Shown: positions 1-5,218 of the stretch, one piece after another
Layout: each line of letters starts with the position of its first letter
Numbering within the stretch: position 1 is the first letter of the stretch
NCBI GenBank assembly: GCA_030043285.1
Contig: JASHXZ010000757.1
Location: forward strand, 1-5,218
DNA: 5,218 bases
Direction of reading: 5' to 3'
From: Xanthobacteraceae bacterium
GTDB lineage: Bacteria; Pseudomonadota; Alphaproteobacteria; Rhizobiales; Xanthobacteraceae
Position numbers and translations under genes: made by a program
The notes under the pieces: model-generated
Databases searched by the model: none
The model's input: only the letters and a program-made list of their open reading frames with translations
Told to the model about the DNA's origin: nothing

Positions 1-1337
1 CCGCCCTGGCCGCCGCCGATGCATTCGGTGGCGATGCCGCGCTTTTTGCCGAGCCGCTTCATGGCGTTGACCAGATGCAAGACGATGCGGTTGCCGCTGG
101 CGCCGACCGGGTGACCGACGCCGATGGCGCCGCCGTCGACATTGAGCCGCTCGCGCGGAATGCGGCCGGCGGAGCTGAAAAGGCCGAGCGCGTCGCGGCA
201 AAATTCCTCGTCCTGCCAGGCGGCAACACAACCCAGCACTTGCGCCGCAAAGGCTTCGTTCAGCTCCCACAATTCGATGTCATCAAGCGTAAGCTCGTGG
301 CGGCGTAGCAGCGGGGTTGAGCAATAGACCGGGCCAAGCCCCATGACGGATGGGTCGAGCGCCGCCCATTCGCTGTCGACGATCATCGCTTTGGGCGTCA
401 GCTTGTGCCGCGCGACGGCGTCCTCGGAAGCGAGAATGACCCACGAGGCGCCATCGGTGATCTGCGAGCTGTTGCCCGGCGTGACTTTGCCCCACGGGCG
501 TTCGAAGGCGGGCTTGAGCTTGGCGAGCGCCTCGGCGGTGCTGTCGGGCCGCACGCCGTCGTCGTAGTCGTACACGGTGCCGTCGCGCGCGAAAGTTGGT
601 TCGATCTCGTCGGCAAAGAAGCCGTCGCGCTGCGCCGCCGCCAAGCGCCGCTGGCTTTCGGCAGCGTATTCGTCGGCATCGCGACGCGTGACGTGGAACA
701 GATGGCCGACCAGCTCGGCGGTCTGTCCCATGTTCAGATCGGTGATCGGATCGGTGAGGCCGCGTTCGAGCCCGATCACCGGCTTGAAAAACGCCGGGCG
801 CAGGCCAAGCAGGGCCGACAGCTTGGCGCTAAGCGTGCGGGCGCCGAACATCCGCGCGTACCAATTGACCGCGCCGCGGCTGAAGACGAGCGGCGCATGG
901 CTCAGCGCCTCGGCTCCCCCGGCAAGGATGAGATCGGCCGCGCCGTCGCGAATATACCGATAGCCGGTGTCGATCGACTGCATGCCGGAGCCGCAATTGA
1001 TCTGCATCGTGAAGGCGACCATCGCCTCGCCCATGCCGAGCCGCAGCGCGGCGACGCGCGCCGGATTCATCTCGTCGGCAATGACGTTGACGCAGCCGAG
1101 GATGACGAGGTCGAAGGTGTCGGGCGCAAACGGCTGGCGCAGCAGGAGCGGCCGCCCGCATTGCACGGCGAGATCGACCGGCGTGAAGGGACCGGGTCGG
1201 CCGCGCGCTTTGATGAACGGCGTGCGGCTGCCGTCGACGATGTAAATCGGCCGCCTTACTCCGCCGCGGCCGGCGGGAAGTGGAGCGGAAATTGGTCCGG
1301 CGTCGCCTCGCGCGGCGTCGCTTGGAATGTCGCTGAT
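1..1337 (-). CDS. fadI: FadI-type acetyl-CoA acyltransferase (3-ketoacyl-CoA thiolase), C-terminus cut by window edge, ATC start
   Basis: Catalyses the last step of beta-oxidation, CoA-dependent cleavage of 3-ketoacyl-CoA to acetyl-CoA plus a shortened acyl-CoA. The frame is open for 445 codons from 1337 to the left edge. Counting the ATC at 1337-1335 as residue 1, all thiolase catalytic elements are visible: nucleophilic Cys115 in INCGSGMQ, Asn360 in NEAF, His409 in GVGHPVGASG and Cys439 in CIGGGQG. Only about ten C-terminal residues should be missing. The core begins at RRPIYIVDG (28-36). The long insert around 165-200 (WYARMF...) fits the FadI/trifunctional-beta branch. No ATG, GTG or TTG lies in frame between the upstream TGA (1394-1392) and the core; the first GTG is codon 58 and the first ATG codon 90, both inside the fold. 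ATC at 1337 sits 7 nt after AAGGAG and is the only well-placed initiation site. It overlaps the end of fadE by 82 nt, in the -1 frame. Family assignment is firm; the start depends on whether base 1335 is correct. Confidence 0.93.
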   Translation of the reverse strand, partial: MSDIPSDAARGDAGPISAPLPAGRGGVRRPIYIVDGSRTPFIKARGRPGPFTPVDLAVQCGRPLLLRQPFAPDTFDLVILGCVNVIADEMNPARVAALRLGMGEAMVAFTMQINCGSGMQSIDTGYRYIRDGAADLILAGGAEALSHAPLVFSRGAVNWYARMFGARTLSAKLSALLGLRPAFFKPVIGLERGLTDPITDLNMGQTAELVGHLFHVTRRDADEYAAESQRRLAAAQRDGFFADEIEPTFARDGTVYDYDDGVRPDSTAEALAKLKPAFERPWGKVTPGNSSQITDGASWVILASEDAVARHKLTPKAMIVDSEWAALDPSVMGLGPVYCSTPLLRRHELTLDDIELWELNEAFAAQVLGCVAAWQDEEFCRDALGLFSSAGRIPRERLNVDGGAIGVGHPVGASGNRIVLHLVNAMKRLGKKRGIATECIGGGQG

Positions 1338-3583
1338 GACTCGTCTCCTTGATGCAAGGCGTCGCGGCCCGTCAGTTCCTCCGGCGCAAAATCATCGACC
1401 GCGACAGCCGCCGCCACGGCGTCAGCCGTGTCTTTCAGCTGTGCGGCCTCATCCGCGGTGATGGTGCGCTGCTTGAGCGCCTGATCGATGTCGCGGACGT
1501 GCGCCGCGCGCAAGCGCTCGCGGATCGGCTGCACCGCGGCGACCATGGCGAAGGCGCGTTCGAGCAGCGCCACGCCGTTGTGTTTCTCGCTCTCCGGCGG
1601 ATGGAATAGGTCCGCCACAAGGCGATCGCGCGCAGCGCTTGGCGCAGTGACGAGAGCGGCACAGCGTTCGGTCACGCGGTCGGAAGGCCCGCGCCGTCGC
1701 GGGCCGAACGGCTGGACGAAAAAACGCAACAGCCAGCCCACCGGCCTGATCGGGAAATTGGCGAAGATCTCGTCGAAGCGCGCTGCGATAGTGGCAAAGC
1801 TTGCCTGCATGCACCATTCGAGCAGCGGAAAATCCTCGCTGTGCTGGCCTTCGTCGTTCCAGCGCTTGAGCGCCGCGCTCGACAGATAAAGCTCGGAGAG
1901 GATGTCGCCGAAGCGCGCCGACAGCATTTCCCGGCGTTTGAGGCCGCCGCCCAGCGTGAGCAGCGCGACATCGACGGCGAGTGCGAACGCCGCCGCATAG
2001 CGGCCGAGCTGTCGGTAAAATTTGCGCGCCGCGCCGGCATCGGGTGCCGGGGCGAACAGGCCGCCGGTCCAGGCGCGTCCCCAGGCGCGCAACGCATTGA
2101 CGGTGCTGTGGCGGACATGGCCCCAGAACGCGGCGTCGAACGCCTCGAGCCCGCGCTGGCGGTCGGTGTCTTCGAGCGCCATCATTTCCTGCAACAGATA
2201 AGGATGGCAGCGGATCGCGCCCTGGCCGAATTGGATAAGGCTGCGGGTCACGATATTGGCGCCCTCGACCGTGATGCCGATCGGCACCCCGCGATACAGG
2301 CTGCCGAGATAGTTCAGCGGCCCCTCGATGATGGCCTTGCCGCCGTGCACGTCCATGGCGTCGTTGACCGAGATGCGCATGCGCTCGGTGGCCTGCGCCT
2401 TCATGATGGCGGTGATGACGGCTGGATGATGCCCGGCGTCGAGCACTGCGCAGGTCATGCGGCGTGCGGCGTCCAGCAGATAAGCGGTCGCCGCCATGCG
2501 GCCGAGGCGCTCTTGGATCGCTTCGAAGTGCGCGATGGCGACATGGAATTGCTCGCGGATGCACGCATAGGCGCCGCTCGCGTGGGCGGTGAAGGCTGCC
2601 CCGGCGGCCGATAATGACGGCAGTGAAATGCCGCGCCCGGCGGCGAGCGCGCTCATCAGCATTTTCCAGCCTTTGCCGGCCTGCCCGACGCCGCCGATCA
2701 CGTAATCCATGGGGATGAACACGTCGCGGCCCCAGTTCGGGCCGTTCTGGAACACGTGCATCGCCGGCAGGTGGCGGCGGCCAATGTTGATTCCGGGAAG
2801 ATGCGTGGGCACCAGGGCGAGCGTGATGCCGACATCGTCATGATCGCCGATCAGGTGATCCGGGTCGTGCAGCTTGAATGCAAGGCCCATCATGGTCGCG
2901 ATCGGGCCGAGCGTGATATAGCGCTTGTGCCAATTGAGCCGAATGCCGAGCACGTCGCGGCCTTCGTAGCGGCCGCGGCAGACAACGCCGGAATCGGTCA
3001 TCGACGCGGCATCCGAGCCGGCCTCGGGACTGGTCAGGGCGAAGCAGGGAATCTCCTCGCCGCGCGCGAGCCGCGGCAGCCAGTAATCCTGTTGCGCTTT
3101 GGTGCCAAACTGCACCAAAAGCTCTCCGGGCCCGAGCGAGTTCGGCACCATGGCGGTGCACGCGGTACTGATCGAGCGCGACGACAGCTTGCGGATCACC
3201 TCCGAGTGCGCGTAGGCGGAGAAGCCGAGGCCGCCGTACGCCTTCGGGATGATCATCGCGAAGAATTTCTTCTCCTTCAGAAACGACCAGACTTCTGGCG
3301 GCAGGTCGCGCAATTCCCAATTGAGCTCCCATTCGTCGACCATGCGGCAGAGGTCTTCCACCGGGCCGGCGAGGAATTGCTGCTCCTCAGCCGACAGCCG
3401 CGCCGGCGCGAAGGCAAGGAGCTTGCCCCAGTCGGGATTACCGGTGAACAGCTCGGCGTCCCACCACACGTCGCCGGCTTCGATGGCTTCGCGCTCGGTG
3501 TTGGACAGCCGCGGCAGCGCATGCTGCGCCAGGCGAAAGATCGGCTTGGTGATCCAGTCCCGCCGGAAAGATGAATGGGGCAT
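1256..3583 (-). CDS. fadE: FadE-type acyl-CoA dehydrogenase, 775 residues
   Basis: FAD-dependent acyl-CoA dehydrogenase that catalyses the first step of beta-oxidation, acyl-CoA to trans-2-enoyl-CoA. It resembles E. coli FadE along most of its length from LSNTEREAIEAG (26-37) to VDDFAPEEL (729-737). ACAD parts in order: N-terminal helical domain (about 70-170), middle beta domain with the flavin/substrate signature FALTSPEAGSDA (181-192), and C-terminal helical domain (about 300-460) with the probable catalytic base Glu440 in TVEGAN. The FadE-specific C-terminal extension (DUF1974 type) runs from about 465 to 740. E. coli FadE has an extra hydrophobic N-terminus that is absent here, so this form is probably soluble or peripheral. 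The ATG at 3583 has AAAGGGG 7 nt upstream. Residues 750-775 look like out-of-frame reading of the thiolase N-terminus; the ancestral stop was probably codon 750, giving 749 residues. First gene of an operon with the downstream thiolase. Confidence 0.96.
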   Translation of the reverse strand: MPHSSFRRDWITKPIFRLAQHALPRLSNTEREAIEAGDVWWDAELFTGNPDWGKLLAFAPARLSAEEQQFLAGPVEDLCRMVDEWELNWELRDLPPEVWSFLKEKKFFAMIIPKAYGGLGFSAYAHSEVIRKLSSRSISTACTAMVPNSLGPGELLVQFGTKAQQDYWLPRLARGEEIPCFALTSPEAGSDAASMTDSGVVCRGRYEGRDVLGIRLNWHKRYITLGPIATMMGLAFKLHDPDHLIGDHDDVGITLALVPTHLPGINIGRRHLPAMHVFQNGPNWGRDVFIPMDYVIGGVGQAGKGWKMLMSALAAGRGISLPSLSAAGAAFTAHASGAYACIREQFHVAIAHFEAIQERLGRMAATAYLLDAARRMTCAVLDAGHHPAVITAIMKAQATERMRISVNDAMDVHGGKAIIEGPLNYLGSLYRGVPIGITVEGANIVTRSLIQFGQGAIRCHPYLLQEMMALEDTDRQRGLEAFDAAFWGHVRHSTVNALRAWGRAWTGGLFAPAPDAGAARKFYRQLGRYAAAFALAVDVALLTLGGGLKRREMLSARFGDILSELYLSSAALKRWNDEGQHSEDFPLLEWCMQASFATIAARFDEIFANFPIRPVGWLLRFFVQPFGPRRRGPSDRVTERCAALVTAPSAARDRLVADLFHPPESEKHNGVALLERAFAMVAAVQPIRERLRAAHVRDIDQALKQRTITADEAAQLKDTADAVAAAVAVDDFAPEELTGRDALHQGDESSATFQATPREATPDQFPLHFPPAAAE
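1335..1350 (-). promoter_or_regulatory. Ribosome binding site and ATC start of the thiolase (altered ATGA junction)
   Basis: On the minus strand AAGGAG (1350-1345) is followed by seven bases and then ATC (1337-1335). Strength and spacing match the other starts in this window, all with a 7-nt gap. If base 1335 were C on the plus strand (G on the minus strand), the trinucleotide would be ATG and the overlapping fadE codon at 1336-1334 would become TGA. That is the usual ATGA translational-coupling junction. As written the sequence is ATCA, which leaves a near-cognate start and no fadE stop. Confidence 0.8.
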
Positions 3584-3597
3584 GGAATTTCCCCTTT
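3584..3597 (-). promoter_or_regulatory. Ribosome binding site of fadE
   Basis: AAAGGGG (3597-3591, minus strand) lies 7 nt before the ATG at 3583-3581. It supports this start over any upstream alternative. The start also agrees with where FadE homology begins a few residues in. Confidence 0.7.
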
Positions 3598-3643
3598 CTG
3601 GGTCGTGATGCGATTGGCCGTTGCGGTTGCCGAAAGCTGTATG

Positions 3644-3671
3644 TTTTTAGGCGCCAAATGTTACTTTTTAG
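3644..3671. promoter_or_regulatory. Candidate operator/promoter element upstream of fadE
   Basis: TTTTTAG occurs twice on the plus strand, at 3644-3650 and 3665-3671. The starts are exactly 21 bp apart, about two helical turns, which would place both copies on one DNA face. The first copy runs into a near-perfect palindrome, TTAGGCGCCAAA (3647-3658), mismatched only at one symmetric pair. The site is 61-88 bp upstream of the fadE start, a sensible place for a fatty-acid-responsive repressor (TetR type, such as FadR or PsrA, is common for fad genes). No regulator is visible here and the link is inference. Confidence 0.25.
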
Positions 3672-3933
3672 CCTAGCCTACCACCGCCCCTCCGCCGCGC
3701 CAGTGCCGGCCGCGGTGGAAGGCGATTTGCCAATATATCGGTAGCGTTGCGGGCAAGATTAGGGCCCGCGTCACCGCCAAAGCCTCTAGCCGCCGAATCT
3801 GCACGCCGGGGTGCCCATATGGCGCCTCCAGGCCGCTTTGGCTCCAACCCTCATAAACCTGCGCGCCCGCCCGCTTGTGAGCGTCGCTATCACCGCGCTG
3901 CGTCTAATTGCTCGCAAATCGCATGAGGGCCTG

Positions 3934-3958
3934 TGAAACAACTCGCGGCTCCGACGTT
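3934..3958 (+). promoter_or_regulatory. Weak candidate ECF (EcfG-like) sigma-factor promoter
   Basis: TGAAAC at 3934-3939 and CGTT at 3955-3958 are separated by 15 bases. The alphaproteobacterial general-stress sigma factor EcfG recognises roughly GGAAC, a 16-17 base gap, then CGTT. The upstream half has one mismatch and the gap is one short, so this is suggestive only. Transcription would begin about 25 bases before the start codon at 3991, leaving room for the ribosome binding site. Confidence 0.2.
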
Positions 3959-3977
3959 CTCCTAAAGAGAACACCAG

Positions 3978-3983
3978 AAGGAG
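3978..3983 (+). promoter_or_regulatory. Ribosome binding site of the MCDYSLH gene
   Basis: AAGGAG at 3978-3983, within a longer purine run (AGAAGGAGA), lies 7 nt before the ATG at 3991. It fixes the start of this otherwise uncharacterised gene. Confidence 0.8.
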
Positions 3984-3990
3984 ACCTGCC

Positions 3991-4428
3991 ATGTGCGATT
4001 ATAGTCTTCACGGGGTTGCCTCCCGACCGGCAAAGGTCGGCGACAGACTCGTCACCACTGATTTTCGTAATACTTTGACGCGAGGTTTTTCTGCAGTCGG
4101 GGAGCCCGAGGTTGCGGTGTGCCTGATGCCGGGCACCGAGCTTGCATTCGAGGCCGAGGTCGAGCGCTACCATATCTGGCTGCAAATGCTGTTTTTCCGC
4201 AGAGACAAATGGAAGATTCCGCACAAGGTCGGCCGGTTCCGTCAGATCAACGTCGACAATCCCGCGACGCACCATGACGCGATCGAGTTCCCGGACGGTC
4301 GCCTGGTGCTGGTAACGCGGCTGCGCCCCGGACAACATGCGACCGTATTGCAGCTTCCCGCCCGGCAGCATGCCGCGACCGAAGCAAAGAGCGAACCGCG
4401 CCCGGCAAGCCCGGCTTCCGCCCGCTGA
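3991..4428 (+). CDS. Conserved protein of unknown function (MCDYSLH family), 145 residues
   Basis: Function unknown. The N-terminus MCDYSLHGVASRPAKVGD resembles a group of small hypothetical proteins I associate with Bradyrhizobium and relatives, from memory and not from a search. Visible blocks: 1-23 (ending LVTT), 31-54 (RGFSAVGEPEVAVCLMPGTE), a more variable-looking aromatic and basic stretch at 58-80, then 81-124 with GRFRQIN, PATHHDAIEFPDG and HATVLQLPA. There is no signal peptide or membrane segment, so it is probably cytoplasmic. Conserved-looking Cys2, Cys44, His94 and His95 could bind metal, but nothing proves it. Residues 125-145 are rich in Ala, Pro and charged residues and are likely disordered. 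The start is backed by a strong AAGGAG. It is transcribed away from fadE, and a tiny frame begins 21 bases after its stop. Confidence 0.88.
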   Translation: MCDYSLHGVASRPAKVGDRLVTTDFRNTLTRGFSAVGEPEVAVCLMPGTELAFEAEVERYHIWLQMLFFRRDKWKIPHKVGRFRQINVDNPATHHDAIEFPDGRLVLVTRLRPGQHATVLQLPARQHAATEAKSEPRPASPASAR

Positions 4429-4436
4429 AGGTGAGC

Positions 4437-4442
4437 GGAGGA
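4437..4442 (+). promoter_or_regulatory. Ribosome binding site of the small GTG-start gene
   Basis: GGAGGA at 4437-4442 lies 7 nt before the GTG at 4450-4452. A match this close to the Shine-Dalgarno consensus right after the preceding gene is the main reason to treat the following short frame as translated. It could also serve the GTG at 4448 in another frame, but that product looks non-protein-like. Confidence 0.5.
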
Positions 4443-4449
4443 CTGGTGC

Positions 4450-4560
4450 GTGGAGGCCGAAACCGAAGAAGAGGCTCGCGCTTTGCTGGCGAGCGGGCAG
4501 GGCGAGCGGCTCGGCATCGACGATTGTGTCCAATGCGACGTTACGCAGATCTACAGGTGA
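4450..4560 (+). CDS. Probable small protein, 36 residues, with a CxxC motif
   Basis: A short frame with GTG start and TGA stop. The product begins VEAETEEEARALLASGQG and ends with CVQC followed by DVTQIYR. It is protein-like: an acidic amphipathic helix (EAETEEEARALLASG, residues 2-16), a turn (GERLGIDD, 18-25) and a short strand. About three quarters of codons end in G or C, as in real genes here. GGAGGA 7 nt upstream supports the start. The helix-then-strand pattern resembles the second half of small beta-alpha-beta proteins of about 50-60 residues whose first strand would precede VEAET. No such strand is in frame here because a TGA lies at 4432-4434, so this may be a shortened remnant. The CVQC pair (26-29) could bind metal or be redox active. 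Function unknown. It lies 21 bases after the MCDYSLH gene, possibly co-transcribed. Confidence 0.45.
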   Translation: MEAETEEEARALLASGQGERLGIDDCVQCDVTQIYR

Positions 4561-4677
4561 ACGCGGAACGCGACCTCAACCCAGCAAACGATAGCGCATC
4601 CGCCCTTCAGTTTTATCCGATCCATAGTGCATTGACGCGCCGCCCTGTCGTTCGGCCACCAGTTGATGGCGGCGCGG
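4561..4677. other. Intergenic region between convergent genes
   Basis: Lies between the stop of the small plus-strand frame and the stop of the minus-strand YihY/BrkB gene. I see no gene in it. Its right part holds one arm and the loop of the inverted repeat described separately. Confidence 0.6.
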
Positions 4678-4680
4678 TCA
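4633..4680. repeat. Inverted repeat at the end of the YihY/BrkB gene, possible terminator hairpin
   Basis: TGACGCGCCGCC (4633-4644) is complementary to 4668-4680, giving a 12-bp GC-rich stem with one bulged base (4677) and a 23-base loop. The right arm contains the TGA stop of the minus-strand gene. It sits between converging genes, where a two-way terminator would be useful. No T-run follows on either strand, so it is not a textbook intrinsic terminator. It might instead protect the mRNA 3' end. Confidence 0.45.
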
Positions 4681-5218
4681 GCCCGAGGCCGCGCGCCTGG
4701 CGTGCGGCTTCAACTCGGTCGGCGCATTCAGGCCCTCAATCGCTTGCCGATCGGACTTCTGCCGCCGCGCAGTGTGCCGGAGCGCGTAGACGTGGGTGAA
4801 CTCGGCGCCGAACAGCACGATTTGCGCCGAGTAATAGACCCAGATCAACAGCATCACCAGCGAGGTTGCCGCCCCATAGGTCGACTGCAGCGCGAGCTTA
4901 CCGACATAATAGCCGATCAGAAATTTCCCCGCCTCGAACAACGCCGCGGTCAGCGCCCCACCGAGCCACACGTCGCGCCAATCGACCGGCGCATCCGGCA
5001 GCCATTTGAACATCATCGCGAAGGCAAACGTGATGAGAACGAACGAAACGCCGGAACCGACGATCCGCAATGTGGATTCCGGCATGTAGGAGCCGAAATA
5101 TTTACCGGTCGCCGAAAGCCCCGCGGTAAAGATCAGTGAAACCAGGAGCAGAAAGCCGAGCGACGCGACGCCGGCGAGCGACATCAGGTAACTGCGCAAG
5201 AGGCTCCACCAGCCGCTT
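4678..5218 (-). CDS. YihY/BrkB-family inner-membrane protein, N-terminus cut by window edge
   Basis: C-terminal 179 residues of an integral membrane protein of the YihY/virulence factor BrkB family (once mis-assigned as RNase BN). The frame is open to the right edge (first full codon at 5217), so the true start lies outside; the in-frame TTG at 5199 is not the start because the sequence before it (SGWWSL) continues the family pattern. Counting from 5217, four hydrophobic segments are visible: about 14-36, 50-72, 83-105 and 116-138. The family hallmark is the last segment, YGAATSLVMLLIWVYYSAQ (114-132) followed by FGAEFTHVYA (136-145). A basic, hydrophilic tail (147-179) follows. The biochemical role of the family is not settled; roles in envelope integrity, transport and serum resistance have been proposed. 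Convergent with the two plus-strand genes. Confidence 0.93.
   Translation of the reverse strand, partial: SGWWSLLRSYLMSLAGVASLGFLLLVSLIFTAGLSATGKYFGSYMPESTLRIVGSGVSFVLITFAFAMMFKWLPDAPVDWRDVWLGGALTAALFEAGKFLIGYYVGKLALQSTYGAATSLVMLLIWVYYSAQIVLFGAEFTHVYALRHTARRQKSDRQAIEGLNAPTELKPHARRAASG

Larger units (their letters stand above)
3584..3990. other. Divergent intergenic region between fadE and the MCDYSLH gene
   Basis: About 400 bases with no convincing gene on either strand; the short open frames have no matched ribosome binding site and no recognisable product. The region must hold the promoters of fadE (leftward) and of the gene at 3991 (rightward). Close to fadE there is an AT-rich patch (3641-3674) with a repeated motif and a GGCGCC palindrome. 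Elsewhere there are two GC-rich inverted repeats (3681-3687 with 3712-3718, and 3749-3754 with 3764-3769). Neither is followed by a T-run, so I do not call them terminators. I could not identify a clear sigma-70 type promoter for fadE. Confidence 0.7.

Noticed and set aside
405..1352. 315-codon plus-strand open frame
   Set aside because: Lies antisense to the thiolase, whose frame has all catalytic motifs. Its product is Arg/Ala/Gly-rich and low in order, a typical GC-rich shadow frame.
1258..1391. Programmed -1 frameshift joining FadE to the thiolase
   Set aside because: The thiolase frame is -1 relative to fadE and both are open here, but I see no slippery heptamer. The ATGA-to-ATCA explanation is simpler.
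1449..2564. 371-codon minus-strand open frame
   Set aside because: Same-strand shadow of fadE in another frame. Product is extremely Arg/Ala/His-rich and the FadE frame is unbroken.
1841..2614. 257-codon plus-strand open frame
   Set aside because: Antisense shadow within fadE.
2756..3574. 272-codon plus-strand open frame
   Set aside because: Antisense to fadE and compositionally a shadow, with no recognisable motif and no convincing ribosome site.
3681..3769. GC-rich inverted repeats as terminators
   Set aside because: Short stems (6-7 bp), one with a 24-base loop, and no T-run on either strand; they lie upstream of both flanking genes, where a terminator is not expected.
3786..4533. Minus-strand open frames (68 and 209 codons) across the divergent region and the MCDYSLH gene
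   Set aside because: The longer one is antisense to the well-supported gene at 3991. The shorter lies in non-coding DNA, is Arg-rich, and has no clear Shine-Dalgarno or known pattern.
4431..4799. 122-codon plus-strand open frame overlapping the end of the YihY/BrkB gene
   Set aside because: Runs antisense into a clear membrane-protein gene and is Arg/Ser-rich. The alternative 36-residue frame in the same place is far more protein-like.
4663..5139. 158-codon plus-strand open frame
   Set aside because: Antisense to the YihY/BrkB gene, whose four membrane segments and family motif are clear.

Overview
The window (about 63% G+C by eye) looks like chromosomal DNA from an alphaproteobacterium, most likely Hyphomicrobiales (Bradyrhizobium/Xanthobacteraceae-like). 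This rests on the fadE-fadI gene order, the codon usage, and a small protein starting MCDYSLH that I associate with that order. These assignments come from recalled family resemblance, not from a search. I see no mobile element, CRISPR array, tRNA or rRNA.

Layout. On the minus strand, 3583 to 1 carries a fatty-acid beta-oxidation operon: a FadE-type acyl-CoA dehydrogenase (3583-1256), followed by a FadI-type 3-ketoacyl-CoA thiolase whose last few residues lie off the left edge. Positions 3584-3990 form a divergent intergenic region. On the plus strand, 3991-4428 encodes a conserved protein of unknown function, followed by a probable 36-residue GTG-start small protein (4450-4560). The right end (4678-5218, minus strand) is the C-terminal part of a YihY/BrkB-family membrane protein, convergent with the plus-strand pair and ending in a strong inverted repeat.

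How the genes work together. FadE oxidises acyl-CoA to trans-2-enoyl-CoA. FadI cleaves 3-ketoacyl-CoA to acetyl-CoA and a shortened acyl-CoA. The hydratase/dehydrogenase (FadJ/FadB type) needed between these steps is not in the window and would be expected just beyond the left edge.

Most notable observation. The thiolase has no ATG, GTG or TTG start before its conserved core. At the expected place, 7 nt after an AAGGAG Shine-Dalgarno, there is ATC. Changing the single base at 1335 to make this ATG would also create a TGA stop for fadE, giving a classic ATGA stop/start overlap. One base difference (a real mutation or a sequence error) therefore explains both the missing thiolase start and an apparent 26-residue extension of FadE. 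Second is the short CxxC-containing reading frame at 4450-4560, with a good ribosome binding site and protein-like composition.
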